This document shows positions 1 to 9,700 of a stretch of DNA of 22,349 bases, piece after piece (within the stretch, counting starts at the first letter, position 1; the number at the start of each line of letters is the position of its first letter). This DNA comes from Bacteroidota bacterium (lineage in GTDB: Bacteria; Bacteroidota; Bacteroidia; Chitinophagales; UBA2359). The translations under genes were made by a program, and so were the position numbers. The stretch lies in contig JAHDGP010000022.1 in the NCBI GenBank assembly GCA_020627525.1, forward strand, positions 1 through 22,349, given 5' to 3'. The notes below the pieces were generated by a model that made no database searches, had not been told where the DNA came from, and saw only the letters and a program-made list of their open reading frames with translations.

Positions 1-3000
1 ATTTAGGCAAACTTATTTCTTGATGGATTTGTCTGTATAGGCGTTTGCCGCGAAGGCTTAGTAAGGATTGAGATGTGGGACTTTTGTGCCAATTATAAAT
101 ATCAGAAGCAGCTCTTTCAAAAGTATTAAGTTCATTTAGTGAAACATCTAAATGCCTTAATTTAAGATTTGGATATTCTGCATTAATGGTTTGCACCAAT
201 CCTAAAACACTTCCATTTGAAGGTTTAATAGATTCTTTTTCAGAAATGCTACAAACATCATTCGTTAATACAGAAACTAAAGTATTTGATTTAAACAACT
301 CCTGGAATTCCAAATATTTTAGAAATTCAAACAAAGAGATAAGGTCATTATTTACTTCTTGAATATTATCATAATATTGAACATCTTCTAATTGACAGGT
401 TGCAAGAAATATAAACTCCTTAATTTTACCATTCTTTTTTAAATGAGCATTTATTTCATTTTTATAACTTTCATTTAAAGCAATAGGAATAAGTAAACCC
501 CTAAAAACCCTTTCAAGTTCTTGAATGAATTCTATCTGATTTTTTTTGTAAACACAAATCACTTTATCATGAGCTTCTTCATTCAAACTAAGATTTGGTT
601 TTACTACCTCATCTAAACTCTCATAAAGCTTCCAAGAATTGTAAAAATACGAATGTGCATTTTCCTTTGATTCAAGTTTTTTATAAACTACATTGTGTAA
701 CTTGATACATGGAAGTCCAGACTTGTTTAATAATGCTACATGATATTGTTTTTCCTCTTTTTTCGCATAAGCGTAACAAGGAATTTCATTCTGGCTTATT
801 ACTTCCACTTCTTCCAAACTGAAAGGCACCTTAAGAACATCTGAAGGCTCAATGTCTAACATTAATGTCGCTAGTGTTTGTAAGGCAGCATCCATTAGAT
901 TGGGTGGAAGAAAATGTTTATTAATATCTTGTTCATCCAAGTTATCAATATTAAACAAAGCAAGCCCTTCATTTCCAACACGCCAAAAGGATTTTACAAC
1001 TTTAAAATAATCACCATAACAAACTTTCAACTTTGTCATTTGAGAATAAAAATCATTGGTATCAGTTTTTTTTCCTTTTGCCATAATTTCATTTAACACA
1101 ATTTTATCATTAGTTGAGTAAAACTGCGATAGTCTGATTTCTCCGTCGCAATGCAGCATTCTTTTTTGCTTATTGCTAAAAATTTGAAATTGAAAATGGT
1201 CTTCATTTTTATGTAAAGTTGTCTTGACTTCAAGGCTTTCATTTTCCAAAATAAGTGGGTTAAGCCAGTAAACTTTAGATAATGTAAAAGGTGGTTTTTT
1301 CAGTTTACCCAATGCTTGACAGACCATCTCCAAATAACCAACTCCTGGAAAAATTTTCAAACCATTTACAACATGGTCCTCAACTAAATTTAAATTAGGA
1401 GCTATTATTTTTTCAAATAAAAAGACATCTGCCTCGTCTGTAGGCACTATTGCATCTATTAACTTTTCTTCTTGTTTTTTGGTAGTAACCCAGTGTTTTT
1501 CCCCAGAAAATGGATAACCTGGCAAGGGCACCTTACGGCCTTTGTTAAGAAAAGAGTTAAAATCAATTTCAAGTCCACTTACCCACAATTTTGCCACCTT
1601 ATCAAGATCTTCACTTTGAATCAATTCATCTATTAGTTTCTCATAAAAACTTTTCATTTCATCAAAAATCTCCTTTATCGAATCAGAAGACTTTACATTT
1701 CCTTTGTGCAATTTCAAAGAAGAACTCTCATCAATATAGTTTTGAAGCAACTCAATAAATTCACTTTTTGATTGAGTTACAAAAGCAATTCTAAAATCCA
1801 TTGCTTCTCTTCCTGTTTGTAGTGTAAAAGCAATATCAGACAAAGAATGTTTCAAGTTTTCAACTAGTAGAAAATCTTTAAGTTGTTTTGCCTTTTGAAT
1901 TAATTGCATTTCACTTTTTGCAGATAAAACAATCAATTGATTAGACGGGTCATTTTCTTCAGTCCGATCAGCTCTATTTGGATAGTCTTCAAGAACAACG
2001 TGAGCATTTACACCTCCAAAACCAAATGAACTAACTCCAGCTCTCAGAGGCAGGTCCTCCCCTTGTTCATTTTTTAGACAAAGCCAGGGCTGAGACTGAT
2101 CAACCATATAGAAAGGGCTATCTGTAAGATTTATATGAGGGTTAAGTTTTTTAAGGTGAATATTTGCTGTTAAATATTTATGATTCATTGAAAGTATTAC
2201 TCGCTGTAATCCTACAATACCAGCAGCCCCCTCTAAGTGCCCAACATTGGATTTTACTGTTCCAATTCCACAATATTTTGCTTCATTGCCCTCTTGATTT
2301 GAAAAAACATTCTTTAATGCATTTATTTCAATAGGGTCACCCAGTGCCGTTCCAGTGCCATGAGCTTCAATGTAACTAATTGTTTCTACGGGTATCTTCG
2401 CTTTTTGAATAGCCTGACTAATTAGCTTTGCTTGAGCATTGGGGTTGGGAGCAGTGAGAGAGTTGGTTTTTCCACCATGATTTTCTGAAGACCCTTTAAT
2501 GATAGCATGAATATAATCATTGTCTTTTTCAGCTTCTGAAAGTCTCTTTAATAAAATAAGCCCTGCTCCTTCACCTCTAACGTAACCATTTGCCCTAGAA
2601 TCAAATGCTTTGCAACTACCATCTGGGCTTAGCATACTATTTTTTGCAAGGGCAATGTGTCCGAAAGGTCGTAAAATCAAATTAATACCACCAGCAATGG
2701 CAGCGTTACAACTCCCGTTTCTGATAGATTCTAATGCTCTATGTATTGCAACGAGCGAACTAGAGCAAGCTGTATCAATTATTTCGCTTGGACCATTTAG
2801 GTTGAGTAGATAAGAAATTCTATTGGGGATCATGGTTTTAGCCATTCCAGACATTGTATAGGAATCTATTTTCCTATCACGGTCTAATAAAATATCTGAA
2901 TAATCAGAATTTACACAACCTATAAAGACTCCTGTGTTAGAGCCCGAAAAATGTGAAGGCTTGTACCCTGCATTTTCAAAGACCAGCCAAGCCAATTCTA

Positions 3001-6000
3001 GCATTATTCTTTGAGATGGGTCCATCAATTCGGCTTCACGAGGTGAGATTCCAAAAAATAAAGCATCAAAAGATTCAACACAATCAATAAAACTTCCCCA
3101 TTTTGAATTTGTTTTATTAAAGTCGTCTCTAGGATCTCCATCGTGCTGCTTCCAGTCCCAACGTGAGTCGGGAATCTCAACAACAAAATTTTTATTACCT
3201 TTCAAGTTTTTCCAAAAAGCATCTAAGTCTTTTGATTGTGGATATTTCCCACTCATTCCTATAACAGCAATAGGCTCTTGAAAAAATTCAGACTCTTTTT
3301 TTCCATTGCTATCAGATTTTTTTAAATATTCAATATCATTAAATGCATTTCTATCTCCTAAAATATAAGAAGCTAAAGAGTTTAATGTTTGATATTCAAA
3401 GAACAATGCCGGGGTAATATTCAGCTCAAATTTTTTATTTATCTTGGATGCAAATTCTGTATAACTGATAGAGTCAAATCCATAATCTCCAATATTCTTA
3501 TCATTTTGTATTTCATTTATTTCAACTCCTTCAACAGTGTGAATCAAACTTTTTAATACATTAATTGTCGAATATTTCTCTCCACTATTTTCAGTAAGCT
3601 TCTGTTCTTTCGTTTTAGTTTCAATCTTGTTATTGTTGGTATATTTTTCTTTAATATCCTCAATGCTGGTTTGCATTAATTTTTTTCGATCAACTTTCCT
3701 ATTTAGCGTTACTGGAAAAGAATCTAGCCAGTAAAATGAAAAGGGAATCATATAAGCTGGAAGAGACATCGCCAACTTCTTTTTCAAGATAACTTCTTTG
3801 ACAATTGTTGAATCATTTTTCACTTGTAAAAAAGCTAAAAGGTGGTTTTTTTTCTGCACAACAACAGCATCATTTACCGAATCAATCTTTTTGAGTACAC
3901 TTTCAATTTCCTCTAGTTCAATTCTATAACCATTCAACTTTACTTGTTGATCAATGCGACCAAGAAATTCTATCTCTCCAGTTTTTTTATAACGCCCTAA
4001 ATCTCCAGTACGATAGAGTCTTACCGATTCCTCTTCATTTAAAGAGACATGCACAAAACGCTTTTCAGTTTCTTCTGGACGATTAAGATAGCCATTTGCT
4101 AGTCCTATTCCCTCAATATAAATTTCTCCAGAAACACCAATTGGACACTCTGTATGATCTTCATGCAAAACATACAAATTCATATTTTCAAGAGGTTTTC
4201 CGAGTGTTATTAAATCACCTTTTTCTACCTGTTGAACAGAAGCCCAAATTGTCGCTTCTGTCGGTCCATACATATTCCACAAAGAGCTACATGAATCCAA
4301 AATTTTAGAGGCCAAATCGGGTTTTAACGCCTCGCCACCACATAAAACTTTCAATGAAGAAACACCTTTCCAGTCAGCAGAAAACAGCATTCGCCAAGTG
4401 GATGGAGTTGCTTGCATAATCGTAATATCTCCTTTGTCGATTCGATTAGATAATAAAATGCCATCTTTGACAATTGAATCTGTAGCGATCTCTATTGTTG
4501 CGCCAACCATGAGTGGTAAAAACAATTCCAAATATGCTATATCAAAGCAAACTGTCGTGACAGCTAAGAGATAATCTTGTTTTGAAATACCCGGCCTTCT
4601 CATCATCGACATCAAAAAATTACTCAAACTTTTATGACTTATCGCTACTCCTTTAGGTCTTCCAGTTGAGCCAGAGGTAAATATTACATAAGCCAAAGAA
4701 TGAGCATCAATATTTGGCAAATCTACTTTCTCTTTTGGAGCTTTAATTGATTCATACGTTAATACTACATGGTCTCCATCTGGTATTAAATGTTGCAAGT
4801 TTTGATTTGTAATTACGACTCGCGCATTGCTATCTTCCAACATCATACTCAATCGGCTTGTTGGATAAACAGGATCTAAAGGCACAAACGCATTTCCAGA
4901 CATTAACACTCCCAAGATAACTGGTAATAAGGCTTCTGATCTTTCAACAAAAATACCAATTAGATTATTCTGACCATAGCCATTGGCAATAAGAAAACTC
5001 GCAATAGTTTTACTCTTTTCAATAAGTTCTTCATATGTAAATTTTCCATTATCATATTTAACAGCAATATTTGTGGAAAATTCAAATTGGCTTCTCTTTA
5101 TTAATTCAATAAAAGACAAGTCATTGTTTTGATTGTGTTCTGCATTTTTGTTGTCAACAAAATTTTGAAAAAAAGATGAAGTTAGGGGTAATGAAACAAT
5201 AGTAGCATTGTTTACAATTTTCTCCAAAAATGAAAAATAATGTTTTGTAAAATTTTGGATTTGTTCAATTTTATAAACGGAAGGATTGTATTTTAAATAA
5301 ATATCGAAGGATGATTTATTTTCAACAACTTCAAAAATAAAATCAAACTCGCCAGATTGTCGTATTGCAGTAATTTCACTTTTAATTATCCGTTCAAAAG
5401 GTTCTCCTGGTTCAGTTGTTTGATTTTTTTTGTGGTAATAAAAAGCTGTTTTAAATAGACTAATGTTTTTACCTATTTTTCTAAGCTCTCTATTTAATTC
5501 GTAGAAAGGATAGTTGCTGTGTTCAAATCCATCAAGCATTGTATTGCGAACATTTAACAATAGCTCTTCAAAGGAAGATGCGCCCGCAAGGTCACAACTA
5601 TGTATAACCATATTCATAAACAATCCGACAACTTCATCATATTGAGCAGAAGGGCGTCCAAACATTGGAATTCCGATTCTCATGTTTTTCACTCCAGAAA
5701 AAGCATATAAAGAGAGGTAAAAAATACTTAAAGTGGTAGCAAACAATGTAGCATTGTTTTCCTTTGCAAAACTTTTAAGTTTCAAACTCAATTTGGAATT
5801 CAAAGAAAACCGATAAAATGCCCCCTTCATTTCCTTCCTTATTACCGAATTTTGATCTCCCAAAATTTGCACAGGAACAGTTTTGTCATAGTCTAGATTC
5901 AACCAATATTGCAGGCTTTTTTCTGTCTTATTGTCTGATAGCATTTTTCTCTGCCATTCAACAAAATCTCTATAAGAAAATTCTGAGTTAGCCTCATTCA

Positions 6001-6496
6001 TTGCCTCTTCCTGATGATGGTAAAAGTCAAGAAGATCCTTTATCAAAATAGGTATAGATGCTCCATCAGCAATGATGTGGTGCAATAGTATCATTAAGGC
6101 AAAATCTCCAGTAGATCTTCTATAAACAAAAAGTTTAACCAGACTATCTTGCTTTAAATCAAAAGGCGTTTTGGCTTCGGTAGTAATAAATTCAATCAGG
6201 TCATTATCATTAAGTTCTTTATCCTTAATAATAAAATCAGTCTTTGAATTATTTGAATAACTCAGTACTGGTGCTCCACTTTTTACAATTACATTTGCTT
6301 GAAGTATGTGGTGCTTTTTTACTAATAAACCAAAGCTATCCTTGAGTAAATTTAAATCAATTTCTCTGGACACCCAATAAGCTATAGGAAGATTGTAGGC
6401 ACAATTTTCAGGATACATTTCTTCAATGACCCAAAGGGCCTCTTGTCCCTTAGAAAGAGGATAATCATAATTTCTTTCGTCCTGATTTTTTCTCAT
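1..6496 (-). CDS. Hybrid NRPS/trans-AT PKS, C-A(Gly)-ACP-KS-DH-KR (3' end beyond window)
   Basis: The reading frame opens at ATG 6496; an in-frame TAG lies three codons upstream, so this is the first possible start. It stays open to the left edge (about 2165 codons seen). Domain order by approximate residue: condensation 10-440 with HHIIADG (His139-His140); adenylation 455-945 with TSGSTG, YGPTE and a C-terminal Lys region (NRKVDRKKL); carrier 975-1045 with GFDS (Ser1009); KS 1070-1500 with DTACSSS (Cys1244), HGTGT (His1379) and NVGH (His1420); a post-KS linker without AT; DH 1690-1950 with HVVNGLKIFP (His1708) and MDAALQ (Asp1869); and the start of a KR structural subdomain. Aligning the A domain to GrsA gives the code D-I-L-Q-L-G-M-I-W, a known glycine-type code. 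The module should couple the upstream acyl chain to glycine and then extend it by a C2 unit loaded in trans. It probably follows the KS3-ACP4 terminus of the upstream protein. Confidence 0.95.
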   Translation of the reverse strand, partial: MRKNQDERNYDYPLSKGQEALWVIEEMYPENCAYNLPIAYWVSREIDLNLLKDSFGLLVKKHHILQANVIVKSGAPVLSYSNNSKTDFIIKDKELNDNDLIEFITTEAKTPFDLKQDSLVKLFVYRRSTGDFALMILLHHIIADGASIPILIKDLLDFYHHQEEAMNEANSEFSYRDFVEWQRKMLSDNKTEKSLQYWLNLDYDKTVPVQILGDQNSVIRKEMKGAFYRFSLNSKLSLKLKSFAKENNATLFATTLSIFYLSLYAFSGVKNMRIGIPMFGRPSAQYDEVVGLFMNMVIHSCDLAGASSFEELLLNVRNTMLDGFEHSNYPFYELNRELRKIGKNISLFKTAFYYHKKNQTTEPGEPFERIIKSEITAIRQSGEFDFIFEVVENKSSFDIYLKYNPSVYKIEQIQNFTKHYFSFLEKIVNNATIVSLPLTSSFFQNFVDNKNAEHNQNNDLSFIELIKRSQFEFSTNIAVKYDNGKFTYEELIEKSKTIASFLIANGYGQNNLIGIFVERSEALLPVILGVLMSGNAFVPLDPVYPTSRLSMMLEDSNARVVITNQNLQHLIPDGDHVVLTYESIKAPKEKVDLPNIDAHSLAYVIFTSGSTGRPKGVAISHKSLSNFLMSMMRRPGISKQDYLLAVTTVCFDIAYLELFLPLMVGATIEIATDSIVKDGILLSNRIDKGDITIMQATPSTWRMLFSADWKGVSSLKVLCGGEALKPDLASKILDSCSSLWNMYGPTEATIWASVQQVEKGDLITLGKPLENMNLYVLHEDHTECPIGVSGEIYIEGIGLANGYLNRPEETEKRFVHVSLNEEESVRLYRTGDLGRYKKTGEIEFLGRIDQQVKLNGYRIELEEIESVLKKIDSVNDAVVVQKKNHLLAFLQVKNDSTIVKEVILKKKLAMSLPAYMIPFSFYWLDSFPVTLNRKVDRKKLMQTSIEDIKEKYTNNNKIETKTKEQKLTENSGEKYSTINVLKSLIHTVEGVEINEIQNDKNIGDYGFDSISYTEFASKINKKFELNITPALFFEYQTLNSLASYILGDRNAFNDIEYLKKSDSNGKKESEFFQEPIAVIGMSGKYPQSKDLDAFWKNLKGNKNFVVEIPDSRWDWKQHDGDPRDDFNKTNSKWGSFIDCVESFDALFFGISPREAELMDPSQRIMLELAWLVFENAGYKPSHFSGSNTGVFIGCVNSDYSDILLDRDRKIDSYTMSGMAKTMIPNRISYLLNLNGPSEIIDTACSSSLVAIHRALESIRNGSCNAAIAGGINLILRPFGHIALAKNSMLSPDGSCKAFDSRANGYVRGEGAGLILLKRLSEAEKDNDYIHAIIKGSSENHGGKTNSLTAPNPNAQAKLISQAIQKAKIPVETISYIEAHGTGTALGDPIEINALKNVFSNQEGNEAKYCGIGTVKSNVGHLEGAAGIVGLQRVILSMNHKYLTANIHLKKLNPHINLTDSPFYMVDQSQPWLCLKNEQGEDLPLRAGVSSFGFGGVNAHVVLEDYPNRADRTEENDPSNQLIVLSAKSEMQLIQKAKQLKDFLLVENLKHSLSDIAFTLQTGREAMDFRIAFVTQSKSEFIELLQNYIDESSSLKLHKGNVKSSDSIKEIFDEMKSFYEKLIDELIQSEDLDKVAKLWVSGLEIDFNSFLNKGRKVPLPGYPFSGEKHWVTTKKQEEKLIDAIVPTDEADVFLFEKIIAPNLNLVEDHVVNGLKIFPGVGYLEMVCQALGKLKKPPFTLSKVYWLNPLILENESLEVKTTLHKNEDHFQFQIFSNKQKRMLHCDGEIRLSQFYSTNDKIVLNEIMAKGKKTDTNDFYSQMTKLKVCYGDYFKVVKSFWRVGNEGLALFNIDNLDEQDINKHFLPPNLMDAALQTLATLMLDIEPSDVLKVPFSLEEVEVISQNEIPCYAYAKKEEKQYHVALLNKSGLPCIKLHNVVYKKLESKENAHSYFYNSWKLYESLDEVVKPNLSLNEEAHDKVICVYKKNQIEFIQELERVFRGLLIPIALNESYKNEINAHLKKNGKIKEFIFLATCQLEDVQYYDNIQEVNNDLISLFEFLKYLEFQELFKSNTLVSVLTNDVCSISEKESIKPSNGSVLGLVQTINAEYPNLKLRHLDVSLNELNTFERAASDIYNWHKSPTSQSLLSLRGKRLYRQIHQEISLPK

Positions 6497-6619
6497 GCTA
6501 TTCTAATTTTTATTAGATTCTTGTCAACGGTAATTTGTCAAATTCCAACAAACCATGCAGTTTGGGGATATTTTTTTAAACGAAATTTAAATATTCTGAA
6601 TTTTCTATTGCTGCTTTAC

Positions 6620-6637
6620 TTGTACTAAAATGTACAA
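6620..6637. promoter_or_regulatory. Perfect inverted repeat TTGTAC-N6-GTACAA
   Basis: The 232-base gap between the two megasynthase genes contains a perfect 6+6 palindrome with a six-base TAAAAT spacer, about 125 bases before the ATG of the left gene. Its symmetry and size suit a dimeric regulator site or a small RNA hairpin. It has no T-run on either side like an intrinsic terminator. No regulator gene is visible, so the function is unassigned. The rest of the gap is AT-rich and shows no other convincing signal. Confidence 0.3.
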
Positions 6638-6728
6638 ATGCACACAAAACTAACAGTCTCTCAATATGCTGGACTGGTCAATAATAAACAGGCAAGTACT
6701 TAACTGTATTTGTATCACAAGCTATTGT

Positions 6729-9700
6729 TCATACTACCTCGCTTAAAGTAGATACTTTGCTTTCTAAAAGCATGGTAATATTATCAATAGATGCATCTTT
6801 AAACATCAACTTCATGGTCAGCTCAAGACCATATGTATCTTTAATATAAGCAATCAATTTCATTCCAGTAATAGAATCCAATCCATACTTAACTAATGAC
6901 ACATGGTTGTCTATTGTATTTATATCAACTCCTAACAATTGAGCTGCTTTCACTTTTACATTGTTATTTGAAAAAGTTATTTCTTCAATTACTTCATTGG
7001 GTAAAATAGGCTCAAGCTCATCATTAAAGCAATATCGCTTTTGTTCAAAAGGATAAGTTGGAATCGACATTCTCTTTGGTTGTTTTCCGTTGTATATCTT
7101 TTGCCAATTTACGTTAACTCCCGCCACCCATAACATTGCAAGTTTTTGAAGATTTTTATTTAAAAATAAATTCTCCATATATACTTCACTTTCAACACCT
7201 TCGAGTAGTAAATTCAACTTACTCTTTTTGGAAGCATTTCCCATATAGATTTGTTCTAGTCCATCAAGCTGTGTTTTTTCACGGATTATATATTTGAGTT
7301 GTGTTATTAATTCTGATTGAGAGTTAAAGATAATTGCGATACGCTCTTCCATAGATTCTCTTCCCACTTGTAGTGTATATAAGTATTCATTTAAGGCTAT
7401 ATCTTTATCGCTTTCTAAGAAATTCAAATGTTTTTCTAAATATACAAAAAGTGCTGAAGTAGATTTAGCAGACAATACAAAGACTAAAGGAAAGTCAACT
7501 TTATCAAAATGCTGTTTTTGTGTTTCATATTTTTCCAACAAAATATGTGCATTTACCCCACCAAAACCAAAAGCGCTAATTCCTGCTCTGAGAGGGTTAT
7601 CTGTATTATTCCATTTGGTATTTTCTTTAACAATATAAAACGGAGAATCATTCAGTTTTATCTCGGGATTGACTTGATCAATATTAATATTTTTCAATAT
7701 CTTATTGTACTTAAAGCAGAGCAGCGTTTTAAACAAGCTCGCCATACCAGAAGCCGCTTCGAGGTGCCCCACATTGCTTTTTACAGTACCAAGCCCACAG
7801 TAATTATTTGGAGTATTATCTTTGTTATAATATTCATATAGTTTGTTAAAAGCTTTTTTCAATCCATTAATTTCTATTGCATCGGCTAGCGGAAGCCCGA
7901 TGCCTTGCAACTCTAAAAAGCTCACCGTGGCAGGTTCAAAATTAGCCTTTTTAAAAGCATTAACAATTAAAGAAGCTTGAGCATTGGGATTTGGAGAAGT
8001 TAAAGAATTTGTTTTACCATCGTGGTTTACATTGGTGCTTTGAATAACTCCATAAATGTGGTCTCCATCAGCTTCAGCATCTGAAAGTCGCTTGAGCATT
8101 ACAGTTCCTACTCCTTCAGAACGGATATAGCCATCTGCATTTTTATCCAACACCTTAGCACTCCCATTTTTCGATAGAACTCCAGAATGGCTAAATGCAA
8201 CATGGCTAGAAGGGTCCAAAATAACATTTACACCACCTGCTATACACATTTCGCAATCTGTATTCCTCAAAAGATTTACCGCCTTATCAATTGCAACAAG
8301 TGAACTTGAACAAGCTGTATTTACAGGCTCACTAGGTCCACAAAAATTAAAAAAATAAGAAACGCGATTGGTCAATATAGAATGAGAATTTCCTGTTGTT
8401 GCATAAAAATTCCCTTCATTGGCATTCATTCTCAATTTGTGGTCATAATCAGAAGTTGCTACTCCTATAAAAACTCCTACCTCTTTACCCGACCAATGAT
8501 TGGCCTTATACCCTGCATCTTCTATGGTATTCCAAACTGACTCAATAACCAATCTATGTTGTGGGTCCATCAATCGAGCTTCTGAGGGAGCTATAGAGAA
8601 AAATGCAGAATCAAAATTGTATATATCTTTTAAAAATCCACCCCACCGATTGTAACTTTTTCCATCAATTTGTTCATTTCCAGAATCATACTCCTTCCAA
8701 TCCCACCTGTCTTCTGGAATTTCGCTGATGGTACTCTCTCCTTGTTCCAATTTTTCCCAAAATTCTTCAATTGAATTTGCTTGTGGCATTTTACCACTCA
8801 TACCAACAATTGCAATCGGTTCATTTTCGTACTGAACAGTTCTCTTTTGGACTATTTCTGCATCAACTTCTGGTATTTTTTCAATAACGCTTTCTTCTAG
8901 TTGCTTAGGCTCTAATTCAATATATTCCTCTTCAATTTTATAAAAACGCAGTAACTTATCTTTATAATTTTCTTCCAAATACTCTACCAAAGAGTTTAAA
9001 GTCGAATGTTCAAAAAATATAGATGGCATAAAATCCAAACCATATTCTTCATTTATTTTATTTGCAAATTCTGTAAATGAAACAGATTCAAAACCATACT
9101 CATCAATTCCAATTTCCAAGCTTATCTCCTCTAAATCTAGCTCTAAAATTTCGGCAACCATTCTCTTCAATTTGCTTGCTAGCTGCTTAGCCAATTTATC
9201 AGTAGCGTGTACTTTTTTTGTAATTTGTTTGGGGTGAATCTTTTCAGGCTCTTCCTTTTGTTTATTTAACTTTAATGCCTTTAGTACTTTGTCTTTGTCT
9301 CCTTTTAATGATACCAGGCGATGCTCTTCTATATTCAAACCCAACCTGATCGTATTCCAACCGTCTTCATTTGACAATGCATACATCCCAAATGTTTTTT
9401 CAAAGAGCACCTTTGTATTATTGTCAACAGTCATTCCTCCTTCCTCCCATAAATGCCAATTTACTGTGAGTGTCTTTCCAAATCGTTTTCCTGCTTTTAC
9501 TAGTTGGGTTCTATACTCTGTATAATGATCCAAAAAACTATTGGCATAGGCATAATCAGTTTGTCCGGCACTTCCCAATACAGATGCTATTGAAGAATAC
9601 AAGATAAAAAAGTCTAAGCTTTCATCTTTTGTTGAGTAGTCAAGATAGTAGGTTCCCAAAACTTTTGGCGCTACAGTGTCTTTCAAATCTTGCAGTGACT

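Noticed and set aside
6500..6541. Sigma70-like promoter: two TTGACA copies and TAGAAT just before ATG 6496
   Set aside because: With a 16-base spacer the transcription start would fall inside the start codon, and the host appears to use Bacteroidota-type promoters.
6443..6628. Small hydrophobic plus-strand protein spanning the gap between the two megasynthase genes
   Set aside because: It overlaps the well-supported start of the C domain gene on the opposite strand, and its Ile/Leu/Phe richness is expected from AT-rich antisense sequence.
7509..7841. 110-residue plus-strand reading frame, with similar ones at 11615-11929 and 9289-9525
   Set aside because: They lie wholly inside conserved KS, linker or KR coding sequence on the minus strand and match no recognisable family.
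9080..9100. ACP3 inactive because it has GFES rather than GxDS
   Set aside because: The phosphopantetheine-accepting Ser2914 is present, and Asp-to-Glu beside it is conservative.
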